A stretch of DNA of 32,805 bases from Ilumatobacteraceae bacterium (GTDB lineage Bacteria > Actinomycetota > Acidimicrobiia > Acidimicrobiales > Ilumatobacteraceae). The notes under the pieces are model-generated. The model searched no databases, was not told the origin of the DNA, and worked only from the letters and a program-made list of their open reading frames with translations. How positions within the stretch are numbered: the first letter of the stretch is position 1; the number at the start of each line of letters is the position of its first letter. The DNA is taken from assembly GCA_025358075.1 (NCBI GenBank), contig JANYKU010000123.1, forward strand, positions 1 through 32,805, written 5' to 3'. Both the position numbers and the translations under genes were made by a program. Below, one piece after another: positions 22,397-32,235 of this stretch.

Positions 22397-25371
22397 GCGA
22401 ACTCTGGAACAAGACCGGACGGCTCCTCAGCCGCCGCACCGCAGCGACCCTCGTCGTCGTGTTGCTGGTGACCATCGGACTTGGGTTCGGCTTGAAACGG
22501 CTCGACTTCGCCACCGGTCAGAACAGTTACATCGACCCGTCCTCGCAAGTCGCCAAGGACAACGAGCGCTATCAGAACCTGTTCGGCGGCGAGAGCATGG
22601 TGGTGCTCTTCACCGTTCCCGAGGGCAGGACGATCGTCGATCTGTTCACGTCGGCGAACATCACACAGTTCGGCGAGATCGAAAAGCAGATGCTCACGAA
22701 CAAGGCGGTGCAGTCCGTCGTCTCGCCGCTCACCTTGCTGGTGTGGACGCAGGACCTCATCACCAAGGGCGTGGCGAGCGAGATCATCGCCCGCACGATC
22801 GCCCGCGATCCCGACCCCGCAGGGGCAGCGCTCCGCCAACAAGACGCGGTGATCACGACACTTCGACTCGGGGCTGCCGGCAAGCAGACGATGGACAATC
22901 CCGACTGGGTGAAGTTCCTCGCCTTCGGCAACGACGGCTACACGCTGAATGCTCAGAAGAAGCTCGTGGCTCCGGCCGATAGCGCGCTCGTCGTGCGCAA
23001 GGCTCTGCAAGCGTTCATTCCCGACGCTCGTCACGCCGTTCTCGCTGCCGTGCTCGTCGGCAACGCACCACTCGATCAGTTGTCGAAGGGTTCCGCCGCA
23101 GTACAAGACGCGCTTCGCAGCCGAACGTTCGAGAACGCGACCGTCACGATCACCGGCACCCCCACCTTCCTCACCGACATCAACAACTACCTGCAGGGCG
23201 GCATGCTGATCCTCGGCGGGATCGCCGTGCTCGTGATGATGGTCATCCTGCTCGTCGCCTTCAAGGTCCGTTGGCGTCTGCTGCCACTGCTGGGAATGGC
23301 AGTCGGGATCGCATGGGGCTTCGGTGCCTTCGGATTCACGGGCACCAAGCTCTCGCTCGTCACGATCGCCGGCCTCCCGATCCTGATCGGCCTCGGTATC
23401 GAATTCGCCATTCAGATCCAGAACCGCCTCGAGGAGGAGCGAAGTGTCGAACGTTCGGGCAGTCCCTCTGAAACGACATTGCGGCACATGGGCCCGCCAC
23501 TGGTCGCCGCGACCGTTGCGGCCGTCATCGCCTTCCTTACGGTGAAGATCTCCAAAGTGCCGATGGTTCAGGACTTCGGTGTCCTGCTGTCGATCGGCAT
23601 CGTCGCCCTACTGATCGCCGGCATCGTGATTCCGATCACCGTGATCGGGGCGCGCGAGCGGCGCTCGCCGACCACCAAGGAGCCTGTCGAGAGCTGGGTC
23701 GAGCGGACGGTCGACCGACTCGGGAGCCTGCCACGCCTCGCCGTGCTTCCGCTCGTGATCGTCGCGATCGGTTTGCCGGTGCTCGGCCTGTTCCTGGAGA
23801 GCGGGTCCAAGATCGAGAGCGATCCGATCAACTGGGCGAACCAGTCGAGCACCTCGATCAAGAACGCCCGCACCCTGGAGAAGGAAACAGGGTTCGCGAC
23901 GACGCTGGGCGTGTTCGTCGAGACGAACAGCGCGTCGTCGAACAGCATCTTCACCGATCAGATGGGTGCGTTCGTCGTCGATCTCGTCGCCCGGTCGTCG
24001 ACCGAGAACAAAGAGCTCGCCGGCGCTTCGAGCCTGGCGACCACCGTCGGTTGGCTGGCCGAGGTGCCGAAGACCACCCCATTGCCGCCGACAGGCCTCG
24101 ACATGCTGCAGGCATACAACGTCGCCCCGCCGGCGCTCAAGGGTCTACTCGTCGCCGACAACGGAAACGCCACGCAGGTGCTGTTCCAGGTTGGGCCGTC
24201 GTCGCTCAGTGAGCGTGCCGTCGTGCTCGACAAGGTTCACGCGGCCATCGTCGACCCGGGTCTCGGTGGCCTGTTGCCGGCAAAGGCCTCGGCGACCACC
24301 GGCGGGCTCGCCGTCGTGGGAGTCGGACTTCTCGGCAACATCACCGCCAATCGTGCGCAACTGACCATCGCCGCGTTGTTGCTCGTGGGCGCGTTCGTCG
24401 TCCTCCGCTACCGCGACCTCACGCGCGGGCTGCTGACCATGGTCCCCGTTCTCATCGCTGTCGGAACATCGGCGCTGCTCGTGAGACTGCTCGGCATCAC
24501 CCTCAGCCCGCTGTCGACGGTGAGTGGTCCGCTGGTCGTAGCGACCTGTGGCGAGTTCTCCGTGCTCTTGATAGCTCGATACGCGGAGGAACGTGAGCGC
24601 GGTCTCGATCCTGAGCTCAGCACCCACATGGCGGCGAAGCACACCGGGCGAGCCTTCTTCACGTCGGCCCTCACGACGCTGGGCGGGTTTGCGGTCTTGA
24701 TGTTCGCGTCGCTTCCGCTGCTCGCTGATTTCGGAACTGTCGTCACGATCAACATCGGTGTCGCGCTGTTGTCGGCACTCGTCGTCGTGCCACCGCTCGT
24801 CAAGGAGGCCGACCGCCGCGGTCTGCTGGCCATGGGTCCCGCAGGCACGCACGAGCATTCTCGCCGTCGCCGCGCCGTCACCGGCTGGGTCGGTGCCGCC
24901 GTCATCGCCGCGATCGGGCTCACCGTAACCGTCGTGTCGGTCAGGGATCACAAGACCGCCGCCGCAGCAGCGACCAGGGCCGAGGCGAGCATCGAGGCAC
25001 CGGCCACGATCCCGGCACCGACCACGACCATTCCGCGGCCGACGACGACGACACTTCCGCCAGGCCAGACCCTGCCGCCCGGTGAGACAGTTCCTGCCCC
25101 CGTCACGTTGCCGCCGGGACCGGCGGCACGACCGACCGGTCTTGTTGCCGGAATCTTCTATGACACCCTTGTGGGCGTGGGAGTCCAGCCGGGAGTCGCT
25201 CGCTGCGCGGCCGATGACCTGTTGGCGACCACGTCTGAACCCGACCTGATCGCCAACGGAATCGCCGCCGTCCCGCGGCCTGCCGAGATCAACACCTTGC
25301 TCGACACGTCGGCCAAACGATGTGGCGTGACTCAGGCCCAGCTCGACGCGGCCGCCGCCGCCGGCGGCTGA
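22393..25371 (+). CDS. RND-superfamily (MMPL/HpnN-like) lipid transporter
   Basis: A 992-residue inner-membrane protein built as two RND repeats: a first membrane helix (VVVLLVTIGLGFGL, about 20-36), a periplasmic domain, five helices (about 270-420), then a second helix (about 450-475), periplasmic domain and five more helices (about 655-840). Each fourth-helix region carries an acidic residue at the place of the proton-relay motif: GLGIEFAIQIQNRLEEE (E337), where MMPL proteins usually have Asp, and TCGEFSVLLIARYAEE in the second half. After the last helix come a Pro/Thr-rich linker (about 865-920) and a small domain with two cysteines (RCAADDLLA ... KRCGVTQAQL). MMPL/HpnN proteins move lipids outward using the proton gradient. 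Being coupled to two acyltransferases, it probably exports their product (inference). ATG 22393 follows AAAGGA. Confidence 0.92.
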   Translation: MSELWNKTGRLLSRRTAATLVVVLLVTIGLGFGLKRLDFATGQNSYIDPSSQVAKDNERYQNLFGGESMVVLFTVPEGRTIVDLFTSANITQFGEIEKQMLTNKAVQSVVSPLTLLVWTQDLITKGVASEIIARTIARDPDPAGAALRQQDAVITTLRLGAAGKQTMDNPDWVKFLAFGNDGYTLNAQKKLVAPADSALVVRKALQAFIPDARHAVLAAVLVGNAPLDQLSKGSAAVQDALRSRTFENATVTITGTPTFLTDINNYLQGGMLILGGIAVLVMMVILLVAFKVRWRLLPLLGMAVGIAWGFGAFGFTGTKLSLVTIAGLPILIGLGIEFAIQIQNRLEEERSVERSGSPSETTLRHMGPPLVAATVAAVIAFLTVKISKVPMVQDFGVLLSIGIVALLIAGIVIPITVIGARERRSPTTKEPVESWVERTVDRLGSLPRLAVLPLVIVAIGLPVLGLFLESGSKIESDPINWANQSSTSIKNARTLEKETGFATTLGVFVETNSASSNSIFTDQMGAFVVDLVARSSTENKELAGASSLATTVGWLAEVPKTTPLPPTGLDMLQAYNVAPPALKGLLVADNGNATQVLFQVGPSSLSERAVVLDKVHAAIVDPGLGGLLPAKASATTGGLAVVGVGLLGNITANRAQLTIAALLLVGAFVVLRYRDLTRGLLTMVPVLIAVGTSALLVRLLGITLSPLSTVSGPLVVATCGEFSVLLIARYAEERERGLDPELSTHMAAKHTGRAFFTSALTTLGGFAVLMFASLPLLADFGTVVTINIGVALLSALVVVPPLVKEADRRGLLAMGPAGTHEHSRRRRAVTGWVGAAVIAAIGLTVTVVSVRDHKTAAAAATRAEASIEAPATIPAPTTTIPRPTTTTLPPGQTLPPGETVPAPVTLPPGPAARPTGLVAGIFYDTLVGVGVQPGVARCAADDLLATTSEPDLIANGIAAVPRPAEINTLLDTSAKRCGVTQAQLDAAAAAGG

Positions 25372-25393
25372 TCACCTTGACCGGAGAGCAGTA

Positions 25394-26962
25394 GTGAAAG
25401 AACTTGTCTACCACCGTCACTTCTTCCCAGCACTAGAACGCTGGCCCGACAGAGTCGCGTTCCACGACGGCGCCTACCGAGCGACGTTCCAAGCGCACGG
25501 CGATCGTGTGTTGCGCCTATCGCACAGCATGCAACACCAACTCGGCTTGCGGGCGGATGATCGCTTCGCAGTCATGTCGTGCAACAGCCATCAATACCTC
25601 GAGCTGTTCCACGCCGGTTTCCTTGGTGCCGGTGTCATCAACCCGCTCAACCTCCGCCTTGCGGGTAAGGAGCTGCAGCACATCCTTCGTGATTCCGGCA
25701 CGACGGTCGCGTTCGTCGACCAGTTCTTCGCCGAGCACTTCGCACGAAACATCGCCGAGATCCGATCGGAGTTGCCGCTCCGCCACGTCGTGTTGATCGG
25801 CGATGGCGATCTGCCTCACGACGTGGACTACGAGGACTTGATCGCCACGGGTGAGCCAATCGCCCCTGACGAGCCGGACGAGACTGATCCAGCGCTGTTG
25901 ATGTACACGGGGGGCACCACCGGCGTGGCCAAAGGTGTGCTGCTCGATCAACGCGCCGAGATGCTGAACTTCTACCACATCGGGCTCGCCGTCGACTTCG
26001 GCGAGGAGCGCGTCTACCTGCATCAGACTCCGATGTTCCACGCCGCGTCGATGGGTGGAATCCTCGGGATCCCGGCGACCGGCGGCTCGTCGGTGTTCGT
26101 TCCACTGTTCGAACCCGAGCAGGTCATGAAGGCCATCGAGCAGAACCGCGTCGACTGGACCGTGATGGTACCGACCATGGTCGCATTGGTGATGAACCAC
26201 CCGGAGTTCCGCCCCGAGCGGCTGGCCTCGCTGCGCGATCTCGTCTACGGAGCGTCACCGATGCCCGCCGCCCTGCTCACCCGGCTGATGGAAACGCTGC
26301 CCGAGGTCAACCTCTCGCAGGGGTACGGCATGACCGAGTGCTCCTCTGTTCTCACGTTTCTCACCGCGGCCGACCACCGTCGCGGTGGTCCGATACTGCG
26401 GTCGGCCGGGCGACCGATGATCGGCGTCAACCTCAGCGTGCGCCGCCAGGACGACACCGTTGCCGCCGCCGGCGAGAACGGCGAGATCTGTGCACGAGGC
26501 GGCAACTTCATGCGCGAATACTGGAAGCAGCCGGAGATGACCGACAAGGCCTTCCGCGGCGGTTGGTATCGCACGGGCGATGCCGGTCACCTCGACACCA
26601 ACGGATACCTCTACCTCGTCGATCGGGTAAAAGACATGATCGTCACCGGAGGCGAGAACGTGTATTCCATCGAGGTCGAGAACGCCATCTCCACTCACCC
26701 GTCGGTCGAGCAGATCGTTGTGATCGGCATCCCGCACCCCGTGTGGGGCGAACAGGTGCATGCCATCGTCGTGCTTCGACCAGGGCACTCAGCGACCGAG
26801 GACGAGATCAAAGACCACGCCCGTGGTTCGATCGCCGGCTACAAAGTGCCCAAGTCGGTCGAGTTCCGCACCGATCCGATTCCCTTGAGCGGTGCGCTCA
26901 AACCGCTGAAGCTCGAGCTTCGCAGGCCCTACTGGGAAGGCCACGAGAGCTCGGTGAGCTGA
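25394..26962 (+). CDS. Acyl-CoA ligase (FadD-like, class I adenylate-forming)
   Basis: A 522-residue enzyme that should activate a fatty acid with ATP to acyl-AMP and then form acyl-CoA. GTG 25394 follows GGAG at 25383-25386. Motifs: LMYTGGTTGVAKGV (P-loop, A3), QGYGMTECSS (A5), YRTGDAGHLDTNGYLYLVDR (A7/A8), VKDMIVTGGENVYSIEVE, and the C-terminal PLSGALKPLKLEL. In this last motif the family form is SGxGKxLKxxLR: the lysine needed for adenylation is kept but the Gly before it is Leu. The gene starts 22 bp after the transporter and can supply acyl-CoA to the two acyltransferases upstream. Confidence 0.94.
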   Translation: MKELVYHRHFFPALERWPDRVAFHDGAYRATFQAHGDRVLRLSHSMQHQLGLRADDRFAVMSCNSHQYLELFHAGFLGAGVINPLNLRLAGKELQHILRDSGTTVAFVDQFFAEHFARNIAEIRSELPLRHVVLIGDGDLPHDVDYEDLIATGEPIAPDEPDETDPALLMYTGGTTGVAKGVLLDQRAEMLNFYHIGLAVDFGEERVYLHQTPMFHAASMGGILGIPATGGSSVFVPLFEPEQVMKAIEQNRVDWTVMVPTMVALVMNHPEFRPERLASLRDLVYGASPMPAALLTRLMETLPEVNLSQGYGMTECSSVLTFLTAADHRRGGPILRSAGRPMIGVNLSVRRQDDTVAAAGENGEICARGGNFMREYWKQPEMTDKAFRGGWYRTGDAGHLDTNGYLYLVDRVKDMIVTGGENVYSIEVENAISTHPSVEQIVVIGIPHPVWGEQVHAIVVLRPGHSATEDEIKDHARGSIAGYKVPKSVEFRTDPIPLSGALKPLKLELRRPYWEGHESSVS

Positions 26963-27004
26963 CAACGGCACCCGCCGGTACGCGCCGCCGTTTAGCATCG
27001 TCGT

Positions 27005-29605
27005 GTGGCCAGGCGGGTAGAGCGATCTGGCCGTTGGGGCAGTGGTGGTTGGGTCGCGGTCGCATCGATCGTCGCCCTCGGCTCGGCCTGCCTTGCCGGA
27101 TCTCCGCTCTACCTCTCCTCGGTGGCCACCGCGGCCGTGCACAGCGAACTCGCCCACACCTGTCTGGCGGATGTGGGACTGCAGATCTGGATGGACGGCA
27201 CCAAGCCCGACGCTGACGTGCGGCTCTCGGCCCTATCAGCGCCGCTCGCCGCCCACACCCAGCCCGGCGTGTTGACGCGAATCGACTACTTCGTGGGAAT
27301 CAAGACCGACGTACCCGGCGTCGCAACGGTTGGCGCCTACCTCATGTATCGCGACGGGCAGGAGCAGAACTTGTTGCGCGCGGTGAAACCACCCGGCATT
27401 GGTGAGGTGCTCGCGCCCGAATGGCTGTTTCCGCCCGGCGGTACCCGACCAGGTGACGTGTTGGCGCTGTCGACCACCGATGGCCAAGGAGTCGTGACGT
27501 GGAGCCGGACAGTGGGCGTGGTCGACACCTACCCGCTGGTGCCGACTCGTCCGGAGGCGGTCTACTGGTGCGGGCTTCGCTCGTTCTTCCGGTCACGCAC
27601 CAGTGACCCGGCGGACGCACCAGCGCCAGTGCTGTTCGGTACGTCCGATGAGGTGCGTACTTCCGGATTGCAGCGCATCGCGATGTGGGAGCTGCGGCCG
27701 AACCCCAAGGGTTTGAGCCGACACGACGCGGCCGTGCTGGCCGACCGTTTCGACCAGTTCGCGGCCAAAGTCGCCGGCTCTCCTGCCGTCGACGCGCGAG
27801 GGCGTGTGCTCCGGGTCGTCGCCGGCGGCGACCCGCTTCGAGTGGTGGTGCGCCACGCGGAGACTGCGACCGCAGTGGTCGCCGGCACAATGGCACCAGT
27901 GCGGCTCGTCGGCCTGCTCGCCTCGCTCACCTTGTTGATTGCCGCAACCACGCTGCTGGCCCGCGAGCAGCAGCGCGAGCTTCGTTTGCGACTGCTGAAA
28001 GGCCAGTCCCCTGCTTCGCTCGGTCTGAGTGTCGCTCGAAGTGCCGGTGGGGCGGTCGCCGTCGGAACACTTGCGGGTGGAGCGTGCGCGCTTGCCGCCG
28101 TTCGGTTCTTCGGCCCAGCCGCGGAGTTCGAGACCGCAGCCGTCAGATCGGCGATCGAGTACGCCATCATCGGCTCGGTCGTGGCCGTCGTGGTCATCGC
28201 CTGTGCGGCCGCGGCACGGGCACGAATGTTCGTCGATGCGTCGACCAGGACGAGGTCATGGGTGCGTCTCGTGCCGTGGGAGTTGGTTCCGGTCGCTGCC
28301 GCGATCGTTACCTTCACCCGCCTCGATCGCATCGGTGGCATCCAGCAGATCGGCGCCAAGGTCGCCCATGCCGACTTCCTGGCGCAGTGCTTCCCGCTGA
28401 TGGCGATCATCGCTCCGCTCGCTGTATTGGCGCGGCCCACACTGGCGTTGTTGCGACGGTGGCGTCTCGCCGGCCGACGGTTGCCCCCGGCGCTGATGAC
28501 CGGGCTTCGGCGTTCGCTTGCCGAGCCGACCGTCACCGCGGCAGTGCTGCTCGCCACTGCGCTAGCTGCCGGTTCGTTCACGCTTGCCCGGCTGCTCACC
28601 GACAGCAACGCCGTGTTGCTGCAGGATAAGGCCACGACCTTCCTCGGAAGCGATCTCTCGATCGTCAGTCGTGATGTCACCAGATTGCCCCCACCATTCG
28701 ATGCGACCGGCACCGTCGTTGCTCGTGCCCAGGGCCACAGTGGGGCGCAGGCGATCGACCTGATAGGGATCGACGGAGCCACGTTCGTGCGAGCGGTTCA
28801 CTGGCGCGCCGATGCGTCCACCGACTCGCTCGACGAACTCGTTGGCGCACTGAGGCCGGCAGGCGGAGCGACGCTCGGAGCCAGTGACCCAATGCCCGCC
28901 ATCGTCGTTGGCGGCACGCTTCCCGATACCCATTTGGAAAGCGTGATCCACAGGCCGTTCCAGGTCCGGCCGATCGCCACCGCCCGTTGGTTCCCTGGCC
29001 TGCGGAACGGGGCAATCCTCGTCGTTGTCGACGCGAGCGCGCTGCGCGCGCTGATACCGACGTCGACCGAGATCTGGCTCCGCGATCCCCCCGCTGAAGC
29101 AGTCTCCGAGTTGTCGGCGGCCGGCCTCGTGGTTCGAAGCCCGCGGGATCTGACGCAGGTGTTCGATGTCACCAGCTTCCTCACAGTCCGCTGGGCGTAC
29201 GCGACACTTTCGATGCTCGCCGCACTTGTCGGGATCGTCGTGCTCCTCACCCAACTACTCGTGCTCGACGCGCGGCGCCAGAACCGACAGGCCGCTCACG
29301 TGTTGACGACACGAATGGGTCTGACCGCTCGAGGTGAAGCCATCGGATTGGTGGCGGAGCTGGCGCCCGCGCTGGTCAGCGGAGCCGGCCTGGGTGTGTT
29401 GATCGGCTGGATCGTCAGCCGCGCCTCGGTGGCTCGACTCGATTCCCTTCGGCAACTAAGACCACCGGCGCGTCTGATCGCCGAACCGTCGACTGCCGTC
29501 CCACTGGTGGCGGGTGTCGCCGGCTGCCTGGTCGTGCTCGTGGTCGTCGGCGTCGTGATGGTCAGACGCACTCGAGTGATGGAGGTGATGCGTGGCACCG
29601 CGTGA
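27005..29605 (+). CDS. FtsX-like ABC-type permease, large
   Basis: An 866-residue inner-membrane protein. Order: one N-terminal helix (VAVASIVALGSACLAGSPLYL), an extracytoplasmic domain of about 270 residues, four helices between about 295 and 480, a second extracytoplasmic domain (about 530-700), and a final group of helices (YATLSMLAALVGIVVLLTQLL, LAPALVSGAGLGVLIGWIVS, VPLVAGVAGCLVVLVVVGVV) ending RRTRVMEVMRGTA. The layout is that of FtsX/MacB/LolCE-type permeases, which work with a separate ATPase; none is in the window. The start is GTG 27005, without a clear RBS. It lies 42 bp after the ligase. The 3' end overlaps the convergent glycosyltransferase gene by 44 bp. Confidence 0.8.
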   Translation: MARRVERSGRWGSGGWVAVASIVALGSACLAGSPLYLSSVATAAVHSELAHTCLADVGLQIWMDGTKPDADVRLSALSAPLAAHTQPGVLTRIDYFVGIKTDVPGVATVGAYLMYRDGQEQNLLRAVKPPGIGEVLAPEWLFPPGGTRPGDVLALSTTDGQGVVTWSRTVGVVDTYPLVPTRPEAVYWCGLRSFFRSRTSDPADAPAPVLFGTSDEVRTSGLQRIAMWELRPNPKGLSRHDAAVLADRFDQFAAKVAGSPAVDARGRVLRVVAGGDPLRVVVRHAETATAVVAGTMAPVRLVGLLASLTLLIAATTLLAREQQRELRLRLLKGQSPASLGLSVARSAGGAVAVGTLAGGACALAAVRFFGPAAEFETAAVRSAIEYAIIGSVVAVVVIACAAAARARMFVDASTRTRSWVRLVPWELVPVAAAIVTFTRLDRIGGIQQIGAKVAHADFLAQCFPLMAIIAPLAVLARPTLALLRRWRLAGRRLPPALMTGLRRSLAEPTVTAAVLLATALAAGSFTLARLLTDSNAVLLQDKATTFLGSDLSIVSRDVTRLPPPFDATGTVVARAQGHSGAQAIDLIGIDGATFVRAVHWRADASTDSLDELVGALRPAGGATLGASDPMPAIVVGGTLPDTHLESVIHRPFQVRPIATARWFPGLRNGAILVVVDASALRALIPTSTEIWLRDPPAEAVSELSAAGLVVRSPRDLTQVFDVTSFLTVRWAYATLSMLAALVGIVVLLTQLLVLDARRQNRQAAHVLTTRMGLTARGEAIGLVAELAPALVSGAGLGVLIGWIVSRASVARLDSLRQLRPPARLIAEPSTAVPLVAGVAGCLVVLVVVGVVMVRRTRVMEVMRGTA

Positions 29606-30608
29606 TGTGCTGTTCGTAGACGCGCAGATATCCCTCGACCATCCGCTCGACGGAGAATCGGCGGCGGGCATGTTCTCGACAGGTCGCGCGGTCGATCCGG
29701 TCGACTGACTGCAGGCCGGCGATGAGTTCTGCATCGGTCTCACCGAGGAAACCGGTCACTCCATGCTCGACGATCTCCGGGGCAGCGCCCTCAGGGCAGC
29801 CAACCACCGGCGTGCCGCACGCCAGCGATTCGAGCATGGCCATGCCGAATGGTTCACGCCAACTGATCGGATTCAACAAAGCGGCAGCGGAAGCCAGCAG
29901 CTGCCGTTTGCCGTCGGCGTCGACCTCGCCGAGGTAGACCACATCGTCACCGAGAAACGGTTCGACGAACTCCTCGAAGTAGGCCACCTCATGCGGCTCG
30001 CGCATCTTCGCTGCGATCTTCAGCGGAATGCCGGCCGCGCGGGCGACGCTGATCGCGCGGTGCACTCCCTTGTTGGCCGCCATGCGGCCGAGCAGGGCGA
30101 CGTATCCGCCATCACCGGTTCCAACGGGGAAGTCATTGACGTTCACCCCGTGATGAACCACGGCGGCGACCGGCAGGGGCGTCGAGTCGGCATGTGATTG
30201 CGAAATCGCCACCAGCGCGACTCGCGGGATCACTGCGCCATACAGGGCGCTGTAGGTCCGGGTGAAGGCATTGTGGTTGGTCGTAACCACGGGCAGGTTG
30301 GAAAAGCGCGCCGAGTAGATCGGGCCGGCAAGCGTGTGATCGTGGACGACGTCGCTGTACTTGGCCAATTCGTACGCGCCGATGGCGTGCTCGATCTCGA
30401 TGCTGGCGCGACCCATGCGCACCGTGTCTTCTTCCGGCACCACCGATCTCTTGGGTACTGGACACTCCGACTTCGGATGGCAGATCAGCAACACGTCGTG
30501 GCCGGCGTCGTGCAGGCCGCGGGCGAGTTGGTCGATGACGGCCTCCGTCCCCCCGTACGCGGGCGCAGGAACCGGCAGCCATGGCGGGGCGATGATCGCG
30601 ATGCGCAA
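29562..30608 (-). CDS. GT4-family glycosyltransferase
   Basis: A 348-residue GT-B enzyme that should transfer a sugar from a nucleotide donor with retention. The N-terminal half has the glycine-rich APAYGGTEAVIDQLARGL and VVHDHTLAG; the C-terminal half has GYVALLGRMAANKGVHRAI and the donor-binding EPFGMAMLESLACGTPVV (E-x7-E type). It starts with TTG at 30608-30606, supported by a GAGGAGA RBS six bases upstream and by the usual MRIAIIAPPW beginning; no ATG fits. It is 36 bp downstream of otsA on the same strand, so the two are probably co-transcribed. Acceptor and donor cannot be told from the sequence. Confidence 0.92.
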   Translation of the reverse strand: MRIAIIAPPWLPVPAPAYGGTEAVIDQLARGLHDAGHDVLLICHPKSECPVPKRSVVPEEDTVRMGRASIEIEHAIGAYELAKYSDVVHDHTLAGPIYSARFSNLPVVTTNHNAFTRTYSALYGAVIPRVALVAISQSHADSTPLPVAAVVHHGVNVNDFPVGTGDGGYVALLGRMAANKGVHRAISVARAAGIPLKIAAKMREPHEVAYFEEFVEPFLGDDVVYLGEVDADGKRQLLASAAALLNPISWREPFGMAMLESLACGTPVVGCPEGAAPEIVEHGVTGFLGETDAELIAGLQSVDRIDRATCREHARRRFSVERMVEGYLRVYEQHITRCHASPPSLECV

Positions 30609-30644
30609 GATGTCTCCTCGATGTCGATGTAGCCGATGTAGCGG

Positions 30645-32120
30645 CTAGGACGGAATGGTCTCGACCAGCTTCGGATCCAGACCCCTGCGGTTCGCCAGAT
30701 CGCGTCGCGTCGCCAGATCCCCTCCACCGGGCCGCAAGACCAGATCGTCGGTACGCGTCGACGCGCTCGATTGGAGCCGGGTGAGGAACGTGCGCGCCCA
30801 CCGATGCACATCGTTGTGCTGCACCGCAGCACGCATCGTCCTGAGCCGCGCTGCGCGTTCGGCGACCGGCATCTGGATGGCCTGCAGGACCGCCTGCTTG
30901 ATGTCTTCGATGTCGTAAGGATTGACGATGAGCGCCCCATCGAGATCCTGCGCAGCGCCCGCGAACTCGCTGAGGATCAACGCCCCATCGAGATCACCGC
31001 GGGCGGCGACGAACTCCTTGGCGACCAGGTTCATTCCGTCTGCGAGCGACGTGACGACCAGCGCGTCGGCCGCCCGGAACCACGCGGCCATCTGCACCTC
31101 GTCGAGCGAGTAGTCGATGTACCTCACGGGAACGGAGCCATTTCGACGTCGGTGCTTCACGTTGATCCGGTCGACCAACTGCTCGACCTCGTCACGTTCA
31201 TCTTCATAGGCGGCCACATCGGACCGACTCGGCACGGCAACCTGCACGAAGGCGCATTGCTCCGTGTCGAGCAAGCCCTGATCGAGCAGTTCGCCGAAGG
31301 CTCGCAGTCGTTGGGAGATGCCCTTGGTGTAGTCGAGGCGATCGATGCCCAGCAACACCGACTCGACGGCAAGCTCCTGTCGATTGGCAAGCGCCGCCGA
31401 TGCCGCGCCCTCGCCCAACTCGTCCCAGTGGGTGAAGTCGACCGAGATCGGAAAGGCGTCGACATCGACCGAGTGGGACCCGTCGAACAGGGTGCGCCCG
31501 ACCATTCGAGGATCCACGAGTCGCTTCGCTGCGGCCAGGAAGTTGGTGACGTCGTCGGGCACTTGAAAGCCAACTACGTCGGCACCGAGCATCCCCTTGA
31601 TGACCTCGCGTCGCCACGGCAGCATCGCGAACAGCTGCGCGTTGGGGAACGGGATGTGCAGGAACAAGCCAATGCGTAGGTCTGGGCGCTTCTCGCGGAT
31701 CATCGCCGGAGCCAGCAAGAGGTGGTAGTCGTGGACCCAGACCGTGCCCCCGAGCGGCGCGATCTGCGCCACGGCGCTGGCGAACCGCCGGTTGACCACA
31801 CGGTACGAGTTCCACCAGGCACGGTTCAGTTCCACTCGCCGCAGTCGGCCGTGGAACAACGGCCACAGCACGGCGTTGGAAAAGCCCCGGTAGTACCGGT
31901 CGACCTCATCCGGCGACAGAAAGACAGGGTGAAGCCGCAGGTCACCGTGGTCGAACGGCTTGGGGCGGGCAGCCTCGGGGCCGGCCCATCCGACCCATTG
32001 CGTACCCGCCGCGGTCACCGAAGACAAGGCCGAAGCCAACCCTCCTGGGCTGGGGTTGAGGCGGCCGTCGGCACTGAGTTCGACCGGCAGCCGGTTGGCT
32101 GCGACGACAAGTCCCTTCAT
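30645..32120 (-). CDS. otsA: Trehalose-6-phosphate synthase (GT20)
   Basis: A 491-residue enzyme that joins a nucleotide-glucose donor and glucose 6-phosphate to form trehalose 6-phosphate. It starts at ATG 32120-32118 ([15 protein letters not shown]) after GAAAGG. Family marks: NRLP and PGGLASAL at the N-terminus, [29 protein letters not shown], the catalytic [26 protein letters not shown], and ILSEFAGAA. Length and motifs are complete. Trehalose serves as a compatible solute and as a carrier of acyl chains in actinobacterial glycolipids. The open frame upstream of 32120 is not supported. A HAD phosphatase gene is divergent, 115 bp away. Confidence 0.96.
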   Translation of the reverse strand: MKGLVVAANRLPVELSADGRLNPSPGGLASALSSVTAAGTQWVGWAGPEAARPKPFDHGDLRLHPVFLSPDEVDRYYRGFSNAVLWPLFHGRLRRVELNRAWWNSYRVVNRRFASAVAQIAPLGGTVWVHDYHLLLAPAMIREKRPDLRIGLFLHIPFPNAQLFAMLPWRREVIKGMLGADVVGFQVPDDVTNFLAAAKRLVDPRMVGRTLFDGSHSVDVDAFPISVDFTHWDELGEGAASAALANRQELAVESVLLGIDRLDYTKGISQRLRAFGELLDQGLLDTEQCAFVQVAVPSRSDVAAYEDERDEVEQLVDRINVKHRRRNGSVPVRYIDYSLDEVQMAAWFRAADALVVTSLADGMNLVAKEFVAARGDLDGALILSEFAGAAQDLDGALIVNPYDIEDIKQAVLQAIQMPVAERAARLRTMRAAVQHNDVHRWARTFLTRLQSSASTRTDDLVLRPGGGDLATRRDLANRRGLDPKLVETIPS

Positions 32121-32235
32121 CAGTACAGACCTTTCAATGCGTACATCGACCCGTCCGCTGTACCCGATGGTATACCGCTCGAAACCCACCCGATTCCGGA
32201 TGTTCGCCGATCGCCTACGCAGGGTAGGAATAGGT
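32121..32235. promoter_or_regulatory. Divergent promoter region otsA / HAD phosphatase
   Basis: A 115-bp gap between two divergent starts. It holds the otsA RBS (minus strand, GAAAGG), the phosphatase RBS (AGGAATAGG, about 32226-32234) and a perfect palindrome GGTATACC at 32169-32176. On the minus strand that palindrome gives TATACC, a possible -10 box for otsA, 49 bp from the start codon. Palindrome and promoter reading are not exclusive. Confidence 0.35.

Noticed and set aside
20756-23487. Long minus-strand open frames
   Set aside because: They mirror the acyltransferase and transporter genes and show no recognisable domain or RBS.
26964-26992. Hairpin AACGGC/GCCGTT after the acyl-CoA ligase as a terminator
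   Set aside because: Only a 6-bp stem with a 17-nt loop and no U-tract; too weak to claim.
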